From assembly GCA_029880755.1 (NCBI GenBank), contig JAOUNW010000029.1:1-16505 (forward strand): a stretch of DNA of 16,505 bases, read 5' to 3'. Source of the stretch: Gammaproteobacteria bacterium (lineage in GTDB: Bacteria; Pseudomonadota; Gammaproteobacteria; Acidiferrobacterales; SZUA-150). Positions 7,047-14,004 of this stretch are shown here, one piece after another; the stretch's first letter is position 1; the number at the start of each line of letters is the position of its first letter. The position numbers and the translations under genes were made by a program. The notes under the pieces were generated by a model. The model saw only the letters and a program-made list of their open reading frames with translations. It did not search any database and had not been told where the DNA came from.

Positions 7047-9545
7047 CTAGACCCTGCTTACCTTTACAGCGCATTTCTTGAAGTCCGTTTCCTTGGAAAT
7101 GGGACAGGTAGCATCCAGCGTTAACTTATTAATCAGTCGGCTGGCATCAAACCATGGAACAAAAACAACGCCTTTCGGAGGTTTGTTGCGTCCACGTGTT
7201 TCTACCCGAACAGTTATGGCGCCACGTCGCGACTGTAGCTTCGCTTCCATGCCCCGGCGCAGGCCCTTGGCCTTAGCATCTTCCGGGTTCATAAAAACAA
7301 GCGCATCGGGGAACGCACGATACAACTCCGGCACACGCCGGGTCATTGATCCGGAATGCCAATGCTCCAACACACGACCGGTCACCAGCCACAAATCAAA
7401 ATCAGCGTCTGGCATTTCAGCAGGCGGCTCATAAGGAAGCGCGAAAATAATGGCCTTTCCATCGGGCTTACCATAAAACTTGACCCCTTCACCTTTTTTA
7501 ACATAGGGATCATAGCCCTCTCGGAAACGCCACAAGGTTTCTTTGCCATTCACTACCGGCCAACGTAGGCCACGCGCTTGATGATAGACATCGAAGTCTG
7601 CCAGATCATGGGCCTTGCCCCGGCCGAACGAAGCATATTCCTCAAACAGCCCTTTCTGAATGTAATAACCAAAATGCCTGGCTTCATCATTGTCATGGCC
7701 CTTCTGTAAATCGCTTAGTGGATACTTGTTCACCTGACCATTTTCGAACAGCACCTCGTATACGGTTTTATTTTCGTAGGCCGGTTTTTTCTTGATCAGC
7801 TCCGCAGGCCAAACATCCTTTATCTTGAGGCGTTTACTGAATTCAACGATTTGCCACAAATCGGATTTAGCCTGTCCGGGAGGCGGTACTTGCTGACGCC
7901 AGAACTGGGTACGGCGTTCCGCATTGCCATAGGCGCCCTCTTTCTCTACCCACATGGCTGTGGGCAAAATCAGATCAGCGGCCTGAGCCGTCACTGTAGG
8001 ATAGGGATCGGAAACAATAATAAAGTTAGCCGGATTGCGGTAGCCCGGATAACCTTCCTCATTCATATTGGCCGCCGCTTGCATATTATTGTTACACATT
8101 ACCCAATACACATTAAGCTTGCCATCCTTGAGCATGCGGTTTTGCAGCACTGCATGATAGCCGGGCTTGTCCGGTATGGTGCCTTCCGGCAGTTTCCAGG
8201 TTTTCTCCGCCTTGTCCCGATGTTCCTTTTTCATAACCACCATGTCTGCCGGCAAGCGATGGGCAAATGTTCCCACTTCACGCGCCGTACCACAGGCAGA
8301 CGGCTGACCTGTCAGGGAAAACGGGCTATTACCCGGTTCGGAAATCTTGCCGGTTAGCAGGTGAATATTATAGATAAGATTATTGGCCCAGGTGCCGCGA
8401 GTATGCTGATTAAAGCCCATGGTCCAGAACGATGTTACCTTGCGTTTTGGATCAGCATACAATTTTGCCAGCGCTAACAGATCCTTTTCAGGAACACCGC
8501 TATGCTTGGAGGTGTACGCAAGAGAATAGGTAGAAACAAACTTGGCATACTCCTCAAAGGTCATCGGTTTCGAGCCGATAGTATCGTCACGATTCTTACT
8601 GTTCTTGGCTTTGACTTCCAATGGGTGATTTGGCCTTAAGCCATAACCAATATCAGTATTACCTAGACGAATATTCGTGTACTTCTGAACAAATTCCTTA
8701 TTAACATTCCCGGACTCAATAATATAGTTGGCGATATAATTGAGAATCATCAGGTCCGTCTGTGGTTTAAATACAATACCAATATCAGCCAGATCGAAAT
8801 TCCTGTTTTCGAAAGTCGATAACACGGCTACTTTTACGTGATCCGCCGTGAGTCGCCTGTCAGTTAAACGTGACCATAATATGGGGTGCATCTCTGCCAT
8901 GTTAGAACCCCATAGGACAAATGCATCGGCATTTTCCAGATCGTCGTAACATCCCATTGGCTCATCAATGCCGAAGGTACGCATAAATCCAGCCACCGCT
9001 GACGCCATACAGTGGCGGGCATTGGGGTCGATATTATTGGAACGTAAGCCAGCCTTCATAAATTTGGCGGCAGCATAACCCTCCCACACGGTCCATTGCC
9101 CGGACCCAAACATACCTACTGATGTTGGGCCGTTTTTCTTGAGAGATTCAGTGTATTTCTCGGCCATAACGTCGAATGCCTCATCCCAGGAAATAGGCGT
9201 GAATTCACCATTCTTGTCGTACTTTCCATTTTTTTTGCGCAGCAATGGCGTAGTCAGGCGATCCTTACCGTACATAATTTTCGATAGAAAATATCCCTTG
9301 ATGCAGTTGAGTCCCTTGTTGACCGGGGCGTCAGGATCACCCTGGGTCGCCACTACCCTGTCATTCCGGGTTCCCACCAAGACACTGCATCCCGTGCCGC
9401 AAAAACGACAGGGCGCCTTATCCCATCGTATGGTGGCATCAGTTTTGGCAAGAGCAGTACTCATTCCAGGGATTTGCAAACCGGCTGCGGCCGCAGTTGC
9501 GGCAACGGCATTGGTTTTCATAAATTGGCGTCTGGTTAATTTCAT
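7047..9545 (-). CDS. napA: NapA, catalytic subunit of periplasmic nitrate reductase
   Basis: The 832-aa molybdoenzyme reduces nitrate to nitrite in the periplasm. It begins with a Tat signal (RRQFMK at 5-10, likely cleavage after ALA near residue 33). The [4Fe-4S] ligands are C46, C49, C53 and C81 (spacing C-x2-C-x3-C-x27-C), with the conserved lysine K83 between cluster and cofactor. The molybdenum ligand is C179 in ARHCMASAV. The rest follows the DMSO-reductase family, with a C-terminal molybdopterin-dinucleotide-binding domain starting near LWLVTGRVLEHWHSG. Length is as expected for the E. coli type (about 830 aa). ATG start with GGAG 8 nt upstream, 17 bp after napD. It needs bis-MGD, whose synthesis genes lie just across the divergent promoter region. 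Confidence 0.97.
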   Translation of the reverse strand: MKLTRRQFMKTNAVAATAAAAGLQIPGMSTALAKTDATIRWDKAPCRFCGTGCSVLVGTRNDRVVATQGDPDAPVNKGLNCIKGYFLSKIMYGKDRLTTPLLRKKNGKYDKNGEFTPISWDEAFDVMAEKYTESLKKNGPTSVGMFGSGQWTVWEGYAAAKFMKAGLRSNNIDPNARHCMASAVAGFMRTFGIDEPMGCYDDLENADAFVLWGSNMAEMHPILWSRLTDRRLTADHVKVAVLSTFENRNFDLADIGIVFKPQTDLMILNYIANYIIESGNVNKEFVQKYTNIRLGNTDIGYGLRPNHPLEVKAKNSKNRDDTIGSKPMTFEEYAKFVSTYSLAYTSKHSGVPEKDLLALAKLYADPKRKVTSFWTMGFNQHTRGTWANNLIYNIHLLTGKISEPGNSPFSLTGQPSACGTAREVGTFAHRLPADMVVMKKEHRDKAEKTWKLPEGTIPDKPGYHAVLQNRMLKDGKLNVYWVMCNNNMQAAANMNEEGYPGYRNPANFIIVSDPYPTVTAQAADLILPTAMWVEKEGAYGNAERRTQFWRQQVPPPGQAKSDLWQIVEFSKRLKIKDVWPAELIKKKPAYENKTVYEVLFENGQVNKYPLSDLQKGHDNDEARHFGYYIQKGLFEEYASFGRGKAHDLADFDVYHQARGLRWPVVNGKETLWRFREGYDPYVKKGEGVKFYGKPDGKAIIFALPYEPPAEMPDADFDLWLVTGRVLEHWHSGSMTRRVPELYRAFPDALVFMNPEDAKAKGLRRGMEAKLQSRRGAITVRVETRGRNKPPKGVVFVPWFDASRLINKLTLDATCPISKETDFKKCAVKVSRV

Positions 9546-9562
9546 TGCGACATCTCCAATTG

Positions 9563-9799
9563 CTAGTGATCAGTTTCGGATTCTTCATAAACCATAGATG
9601 AGGATAAAACATACTTGAGACTGTCCAGCTTAAAAATGCTGTCTGCTACCTCTTGTCTTTCCTCTCCCTCAATAGTAACTACCAGTCTTCCGTCGTTGTC
9701 GACAGCATGGAGCTCTACACCCTCAAGACCGGTCATGCTCTTGCATACTTCTTCAATACGTTGCGGCTGAACACGCAGCACCACACCGGCTATATGCAT
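9563..9799 (-). CDS. napD: NapD, chaperone for the NapA Tat signal peptide
   Basis: This 78-aa cytoplasmic protein begins MHIAGVVLRVQPQ, the usual NapD start, and has the length and beta-alpha-beta pattern of the ferredoxin-like NapD fold. NapD binds the NapA twin-arginine signal and holds back export until the Fe-S cluster and bis-MGD are loaded. The ATG has AAGGAG upstream and overlaps the end of napF by 10 bp. The TAG stop is 17 bp before napA, consistent with co-translation of the pair. Confidence 0.94.
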   Translation of the reverse strand: MHIAGVVLRVQPQRIEEVCKSMTGLEGVELHAVDNDGRLVVTIEGEERQEVADSIFKLDSLKYVLSSSMVYEESETDH

Positions 9800-10323
9800 A
9801 ACGACTCCTTATCATTATTTGATAAACCTATTAAGCTTTCCTTTGGTGCACCAATAGAGATGGCAGAGACGGGGCACACTGCCAAACAAAAGCCGCAGCC
9901 GGTGCATTTGTCCATCTTGATCGTCGGCACAGCAACTGAACCCACCTTGTGCACCAGGGCAATTGCACCTTGATCGCATTGCTCGCGGCATACCTGACAG
10001 ACGACATGCTGATGGGTCAAGCAGTTATTTTCGATGTTAATGCTAATTGACCAGGGTCTGGTACTTGCTGATTTATCCAGTGCTTTGGGTGCGCAGTGGT
10101 CAACACATTCTCCACAAAAACTGCAACCACCCTTTTGAAAATCCACACGCGGAAACCCGGAGAAATCCGTTACTAAAATGTTTTCGGGGCATTGATGAAT
10201 ACAGGCGTGACAGCGATCACACATTTCCAAAAATCGATCACCCATCAAGGCCCAAGGAGGGCGGACTTCCTGATGCTTCCGATTAAGGTCACCGCGCAAG
10301 AATTGTCTTCGACTTAACGACAC
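9790..10323 (-). CDS. napF: NapF, cytoplasmic ferredoxin-type accessory protein of nitrate reductase
   Basis: The 177-aa first gene of the operon starts at GTG 10323 with MSLSRRQFLRG, as NapF proteins do. No other start codon lies between this GTG and the upstream in-frame stop, and the ribosome site is weak (GGGAAA). The cysteine groups are C35/38/41/45, C67/70/73/77, C109/112/116 with C101 as a possible fourth ligand, and C140/143/146/150. NapF is thought to act on NapA in the cytoplasm, probably in Fe-S loading or maturation, before Tat export; the RR motif is not followed by a real hydrophobic signal. The GTG with a weak ribosome site may limit its level relative to the downstream genes. 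Confidence 0.94.
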   Translation of the reverse strand: MSLSRRQFLRGDLNRKHQEVRPPWALMGDRFLEMCDRCHACIHQCPENILVTDFSGFPRVDFQKGGCSFCGECVDHCAPKALDKSASTRPWSISINIENNCLTHQHVVCQVCREQCDQGAIALVHKVGSVAVPTIKMDKCTGCGFCLAVCPVSAISIGAPKESLIGLSNNDKESLCI

Positions 10324-10361
10324 TGCTAAAACTTTTTCCCGATAAACCCAGAATTGCCGTG

Positions 10362-10403
10362 AGTCTAAGACAATAAGGATTATCTAATATTGATATAGAT
10401 CAA
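10362..10403 (-). promoter_or_regulatory. nap operon promoter with perfect FNR-type box
   Basis: TTGAT-ATAG-ATCAA at 10390-10403 matches the FNR/Anr consensus TTGAT-N4-ATCAA exactly. A -10-like TAGACT (10367-10362 on the minus strand, 4 of 6 matches) puts the transcript start near 10355, which centres the box at -41.5, the class II activator position. The leader to napF would be about 32 nt. This predicts induction at low oxygen. The -10 and start site are inferred. Confidence 0.75.
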
Positions 10404-10411
10404 TTAGAAAA

Positions 10412-10428
10412 GTGGGTTGCCTACCCAC
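10412..10428. repeat. inverted repeat GTGGGT-N5-ACCCAC upstream of the FNR box
   Basis: Perfect 6-base arms (10412-10417 and 10423-10428) flank a 5-nt spacer. The centre (10420) would be at about -65 relative to the inferred nap start, a place for a second activator. It does not match NarL/NarP heptamers or any other operator I recognise. Confidence 0.4.
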
Positions 10429-10452
10429 ATAACCGGATGCCCTACTCGGGTT

Positions 10453-10481
10453 TTGTTTCGACTGGCACCCTGCGCTATAAA
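10453..10481 (+). promoter_or_regulatory. sigma-70-like promoter for moaB-moeA-mobA
   Basis: TTGTTT (10453-10458) and TATAAA (10476-10481) are separated by 17 bp. Transcription would start near 10488, leaving a leader of about 90 nt before the moaB ATG. The -10 hexamer lies inside an 8-bp-arm palindrome, suggesting repressor control. Confidence 0.5.
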
Positions 10482-10489
10482 ATAGCGCA
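10471..10489. promoter_or_regulatory. perfect palindrome TGCGCTAT-AAA-ATAGCGCA over the moaB -10
   Basis: Eight-base arms and a 3-nt spacer form a 19-bp near-palindrome that covers the predicted -10 element of the molybdenum-cofactor operon. It is a good shape and position for a dimeric repressor. It resembles half of the ModE consensus (CGCTAT) but the arms are far too close together for ModE. The regulator is unknown. Confidence 0.5.
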
Positions 10490-10523
10490 TGAATATAGGG
10501 ATTTAGCGCTGGCGATTCAATTG

Positions 10524-10550
10524 ATCAGGACTTATTATCCAAGTCCTGAT
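10524..10550 (+). promoter_or_regulatory. stable hairpin in the moaB leader
   Basis: ATCAGGACTT (10524-10533) pairs perfectly with AAGTCCTGAT (10541-10550) around a 7-nt loop, ending 28 nt before the moaB ATG. No U-run follows, so it is not a simple terminator. It could be an mRNA-stability element, a translation-control hairpin or, on DNA, another operator. Confidence 0.45.
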
Positions 10551-10578
10551 TTGCAACATTGTTTAAGGAAGTGCCGCA

Positions 10579-11106
10579 ATGGGATCCAGTAAAAAGAGAG
10601 AATTTTCACCCTTAACCATGGCCGTACTCACTGTGTCGGATACCCGAACTGAAGAGACTGACAGCTCCGGAAAAACCCTGGTAGACAAACTCACCGAGGC
10701 CGGGCACATACTTGGAGAAAAAGTTATCCTACACGATAACATTTATGAAATCCGGGCGGTGGTGGCACGCTGGATTGCCGATCCTGCCATTAAGGTTGTA
10801 TTAATTACCGGCGGCACCGGCATGACGGGGCGAGATGTCACTCCCGAGGCCGTAGCGCCGTTATTTGACAAGGAAATTGTCGGCTTTGGCGAACTCTTCC
10901 GCTGGCTATCCTACGAAGAAATCAAGACATCCACTATTCAGTCACGCGCCATCGGCGGCTTGTCCGGCGGCACCTTGATTTTTTGCTTACCCGGATCCAC
11001 GGGGGCCTGCAGAACCGCATGGGACAAGATTCTCAACGATCAATTTGATTCCCGGCATGGTCCCTGTAATTTCGTGGAACTGCTTCCGCGGCTACAGGAA
11101 AAATAA
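10579..11106 (+). CDS. moaB: MoaB/MogA-family molybdopterin adenylyltransferase-type protein
   Basis: This 175-aa protein has the MoaB/MogA fold markers: LTVSDTR near residues 17-23, the TGGTGMTGRDVTPEA pterin-binding loop (77-91), ELFRWLSYEEI, the IQSRAIGGLSGGTLIFCLPGS core, and TGACRTAW (141-148). The ELFR and SRA-x-GG-x-x-GGT pattern is that of MoaB rather than MogA. Proteins of this family bind molybdopterin and adenylylate it to activate it for metal insertion; E. coli MoaB itself has lost this activity, but MoaB is the active form in many organisms lacking MogA. ATG with AAGGAAG upstream. First gene of a three-gene operon for bis-MGD, divergent from nap. Confidence 0.92.
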   Translation: MGSSKKREFSPLTMAVLTVSDTRTEETDSSGKTLVDKLTEAGHILGEKVILHDNIYEIRAVVARWIADPAIKVVLITGGTGMTGRDVTPEAVAPLFDKEIVGFGELFRWLSYEEIKTSTIQSRAIGGLSGGTLIFCLPGSTGACRTAWDKILNDQFDSRHGPCNFVELLPRLQEK

Positions 11107-11148
11107 CCTCTCTCCCGTTTCAAAATAAAAGGTACACGGCAATCAATT

Positions 11149-12390
11149 ATGTCCGATCCCTGCTTCTCTTCGTCAAAGCTTATGAATGTTGACCAGGCTA
11201 TCTCGTTTTTACTGGATAATGCCAAGCCCACGACTAAAACCGAAAAAATTCGAATTGAACACGCACTGGGCCGAACGTTAGCTGAATCACTTGTCTCGAG
11301 TATTAACGTGCCACCCTGGGACAATAGCGCCATGGACGGTTACGCTGTCAGGGTAGCCGATTTGCATCTGGAAGGCAGCACGTCGTTACCGATCAGTCAG
11401 CGCATTCCGGCGGGCACTATTGGTTTACCGCTGCAACCAGGCACGGCTGCGCGCATCTTTACCGGTGCCCCTGTGCCCGAACATGCCGATACCGTCATTA
11501 TGCAGGAACATTGTCAACAGACCGGTGAAACAGTACTTATCAACAAGCCGGCACCAGCGGGCAATAACATTCGCCGGGCCGGTGACGATATCGCAATAGG
11601 TGACACTGTACTGACAACCGGCACCAAGATGCGCCCGCAGGAGATGGGTCTGGCCGCCTCCGTCGGCGCCGCCGAAATTTCTGTGTACCGGAAATTGCGT
11701 GTTGCTATTTTTTCCACAGGCGATGAATTGGCGCTACCGGGGGAAGCCGCGAAGGCAGGACAAATTTACAATTCCAACCGCTACACACTCACGGGCCTGC
11801 TTCAGGCGCTGGGCATGGACATCATTGATCTCGGCACAATTGCTGATGATTTAGCGGTAACACGCAAAACACTGGAGTCTGCCGCCCTGCAGGCGGATAT
11901 TGTCATGACTACGGGCGGGGTTTCCGTCGGCGAAGAAGACTACGTTAAAGCCGCCATTGAACAACTAGGTGCAGTGGAAATGTGGCGTATTGCGATGAAA
12001 CCGGGCAAGCCGCTGGCTTACGGGCACGTCAACCACATACCTTTCATAGGACTGCCGGGAAATCCGGTTTCGGTATTTGTCACTTTTTGCCTGTTCGCCC
12101 GCCCCTATTTGCTTAAAACCCAGGGACGTACAGATATTATGCCCGCTCGCCTAAAAATAAGTGCTGCCTTCGACTGGAATAAATCAGGACCGCGAAGAGA
12201 GTTCCTGCGCGCGCGCTTAATGCCCACTGTTAATGGTGAACCCGCCCGGGTTGATGTCTTCCGCAAACAAGGTTCCGGCGTCCTTACCTCCACCAGTTGG
12301 GCCAATGGCCTGGTGGAACTGCCTGAACACCACACTATTACAAAAGGTGAGGACGTTACCTTTATTCCATTTAACGAACTCCTGGGGTGA
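11149..12390 (+). CDS. moeA: MoeA, molybdopterin molybdenumtransferase
   Basis: The 413-aa cytoplasmic enzyme inserts molybdate into adenylylated molybdopterin. Family landmarks are VPPWDNSAMDGYAV (54-67), RIFTGAPVP (102-110), the MoCF domain with FSTGDEL (188-194), NSNRYTLTGLL (208-218), MTTGGVSVGEEDYV (253-266), MKPGKPLAYG (283-292) and FIGLPGNPVSV (299-309), then the C-terminal domain IV. Length is normal. The ATG at 11149 has no strong ribosome site (AAAGG is about 14 nt away) and follows moaB by 42 bp; an ATG 33 bp later is equally weak and would clip the N-terminus. The end overlaps the mobA start by four bases, so mobA is translationally coupled. Confidence 0.95.
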   Translation: MSDPCFSSSKLMNVDQAISFLLDNAKPTTKTEKIRIEHALGRTLAESLVSSINVPPWDNSAMDGYAVRVADLHLEGSTSLPISQRIPAGTIGLPLQPGTAARIFTGAPVPEHADTVIMQEHCQQTGETVLINKPAPAGNNIRRAGDDIAIGDTVLTTGTKMRPQEMGLAASVGAAEISVYRKLRVAIFSTGDELALPGEAAKAGQIYNSNRYTLTGLLQALGMDIIDLGTIADDLAVTRKTLESAALQADIVMTTGGVSVGEEDYVKAAIEQLGAVEMWRIAMKPGKPLAYGHVNHIPFIGLPGNPVSVFVTFCLFARPYLLKTQGRTDIMPARLKISAAFDWNKSGPRREFLRARLMPTVNGEPARVDVFRKQGSGVLTSTSWANGLVELPEHHTITKGEDVTFIPFNELLG

Positions 12391-12992
12391 CGATTACACA
12401 AAAAGACATTACCGGTGTCATTCTTGCCGGTGGCAAAGGTAGCCGTTTTGATGGCAAGGATAAGGGTCTGATTGTCATCGCCGGGCGCCCTATGGTTGCC
12501 CACATCATCGACCAGCTGGCTCCCCAGGTAGGAAGCATTATCATCAATGCTAATCGCTCTCTCGAACAGTATAGCGCTTACGGTTTTCCGGTGATTGCGG
12601 ATGACACAACGGATTACCGGGGACCACTGGCCGGGGTGGCCAGCGCCATGAAACGGGCGGTGACACCGTATATACTCACCGTACCCTGCGACTCCCCCAG
12701 ACTCCCCAAGGATCTCTCTGTCCGGTTTATGAATTGCATGAACACGAAGAACCCGGACATATGCGTTGCCCATGATGGCCAGCGAATGCAGCCTGTTACG
12801 GCGCTCTACCGCTGCACGCTGCTGTCTGATTTAACAACTGCCATAGACAAAGGAGAACTGGGCGTGCAGCGATGGATTAGCAGTCAAAACCATGCCACAG
12901 CAGATTTCAGTGATCAGATCTCGACGTTCGCCAATATCAATACACGGGTCGAGAAAGAGGAATTCGAGGCTGGAGGGAATAATCCGCAATAG
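12387..12992 (+). CDS. mobA: MobA, molybdenum cofactor guanylyltransferase
   Basis: The 201-aa enzyme transfers GMP from GTP to Mo-molybdopterin to make the MGD cofactor used by NapA. It has the nucleotide-binding signature LAGGKGSRFDGKDKGL (13-28), DYRGPLAGVASAM (76-88), the metal-binding aspartate D102 in VPCDSPRLP, and FANINT near the C-terminus (181-186), all typical of MobA. The start is a GTG that overlaps the moeA stop (GTGA at 12387-12390). It ends 8 bp from the convergent DUF971-MoaD gene with no visible terminator between them. Confidence 0.94.
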   Translation: MTITQKDITGVILAGGKGSRFDGKDKGLIVIAGRPMVAHIIDQLAPQVGSIIINANRSLEQYSAYGFPVIADDTTDYRGPLAGVASAMKRAVTPYILTVPCDSPRLPKDLSVRFMNCMNTKNPDICVAHDGQRMQPVTALYRCTLLSDLTTAIDKGELGVQRWISSQNHATADFSDQISTFANINTRVEKEEFEAGGNNPQ

Positions 12993-13000
12993 GCTTTCGG

Positions 13001-13633
13001 TCAACCCGCCACAGAGGGAGGAGCTGGCACCAGCGCGATTTCATCGTTGTTTCGGATTATGGCCTCCGGATCGACAAACTGCTTATTAATCGTAATCTTT
13101 AACGGGTGTTTGCTTAAGGCCTTGTTCCATTTTTCGCCGCGCCCCTTTATCCAGTCAATCAATTCTTTAACGGTCTTCACCGAATCCGGAACATCTGTAT
13201 GTTCCGACTCCAGTCCCAACTCACCGGGCAAGTTAACAAAATATAATATACGTACACGTATGGGGCCGGACACTTCGGGTGACTTAACACCTGCAAGTTT
13301 CTTTTGATAGCTTGACCAGTTGTTCTGCTGATTCTTTCCCAGTTCATACAGTGTTTCCCAGGAATAAACACCGGTGTCATGTCCATCATCAAACGTGAGC
13401 TGTACAGCATAATGGCCTATGGGGGTGATCGTTGTGATATTGACGTTCTGTTTTCCCTTTACTATATCGCCACGATTCGTCATCGCCTTCACTTCCGCCG
13501 ACGGCGAGAAAACACGCAAGTACTCGCAGGGTAACTGAAAGTGAGCACCGTCATCAAAGACAACCTCCAGCATTCGAGACTTCTGATGCAGCTTTATTTC
13601 TACAGGAACAAGATCAGATGAAGTACTTGACAT
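13001..13633 (-). CDS. DUF971 (GBBH-like N-terminal) domain fused to a MoaD/ThiS ubiquitin-like domain
   Basis: The 210-aa protein joins two domains. Residues about 8-100 fit DUF971, the domain also found at the N-terminus of gamma-butyrobetaine hydroxylase and on some Mrp/HCF101 Fe-S proteins (PVEIKLHQKS, VVFDDGAHFQLPCEYLRVFSPSAEV, QLTFDDGHDTGVYSW). Residues about 124-210 are MoaD-like (VRILYFVNLPGELG, INKQFVDPEAIIRNNDEIALVPAPPSVAG). MoaD carries sulfur as a C-terminal Gly-Gly thiocarboxylate for molybdopterin synthesis, but this protein ends Ala-Gly, lacking one glycine. The ATG at 13633 is preferred over a far-upstream GTG that would overlap the preceding gene by 50 bp. It is the last gene of the cbbO-led operon and converges on mobA. 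Domain calls are good; function is open. Confidence 0.82.
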   Translation of the reverse strand: MSSTSSDLVPVEIKLHQKSRMLEVVFDDGAHFQLPCEYLRVFSPSAEVKAMTNRGDIVKGKQNVNITTITPIGHYAVQLTFDDGHDTGVYSWETLYELGKNQQNNWSSYQKKLAGVKSPEVSGPIRVRILYFVNLPGELGLESEHTDVPDSVKTVKELIDWIKGRGEKWNKALSKHPLKITINKQFVDPEAIIRNNDEIALVPAPPSVAG

Positions 13634-13655
13634 GCCAATTATTCCGGTTCGATGC

Positions 13656-13976
13656 CTATCGATTAGCGATGGAATAAAAATAGGGGAACCATAATGTTGC
13701 GACACCTAAAACAAATACCAAGTCCATCATTATAATAAATTTGAACTTTTTCTTTCCTTCCCCTTCCGCATCAGCCATGAACACCCCGCTCATCAGCATA
13801 TCCAGCAACAGCACGAAAAAAACTATTGGCACAATAGCCGGCACAATCAGGGTGGGGACCATGCGCCAGCCTTCATAGACAGCGCGGTCACCAGTAAACT
13901 GGGACATGACAACAATAGATATGGCGACAAAGGCCAAAACCGCTCTCAGCACACCAATTCTACTAACAATATTCAT
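13656..13976 (-). CDS. Small three-helix membrane protein, unknown function
   Basis: This 106-aa protein has predicted membrane helices at about 8-25, 39-63 and 79-103, with a charged loop EGEGKKKFK (71-79) between the second and third. I do not recognise the family. ATG start with AGGAG about 10 nt upstream. It lies 28 bp after the preceding soluble unknown and 22 bp before the DUF971-MoaD gene on the same strand, so co-transcription behind cbbO is likely. The clear membrane topology, ribosome site and tight packing support a real gene. Confidence 0.75.
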   Translation of the reverse strand: MNIVSRIGVLRAVLAFVAISIVVMSQFTGDRAVYEGWRMVPTLIVPAIVPIVFFVLLLDMLMSGVFMADAEGEGKKKFKFIIMMDLVFVLGVATLWFPYFYSIANR

Positions 13977-14004
13977 TAAGGCTGATCTCCTGCAAATGGT
14001 CCAA

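Noticed and set aside
7851..8357. 168-codon plus-strand open frame inside napA
   Set aside because: Antisense to conserved NapA sequence, no ribosome site or domain.
10412..10450. NarL/NarP heptamers
   Set aside because: TACCCAC and TACTCGG do not satisfy the TACYNMT-type consensus well and are not arranged as a 7-2-7 pair.
10471..10489. ModE (molybdate repressor) site
   Set aside because: The arms share CGCTAT with ModE half-sites, but the central gap is 3 nt, far shorter than in ModE operators.
10488..10578. Molybdenum cofactor riboswitch in the moaB leader
   Set aside because: Only one simple hairpin is visible; the multi-stem architecture and conserved bases of the Moco RNA motif were not seen and the leader is short.
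12105..12773. 222-codon minus-strand open frame antisense to moeA and mobA
   Set aside because: Opposite strand of two certain genes; composition (rich in Arg, Ser, Pro) is typical of a shadow frame.
13634..13705. Upstream GTG start adding 24 residues to the DUF971-MoaD protein
   Set aside because: It would overlap the preceding membrane-protein gene by 50 bp and adds residues unlike the family; the ATG at 13633 begins just ahead of the domain.
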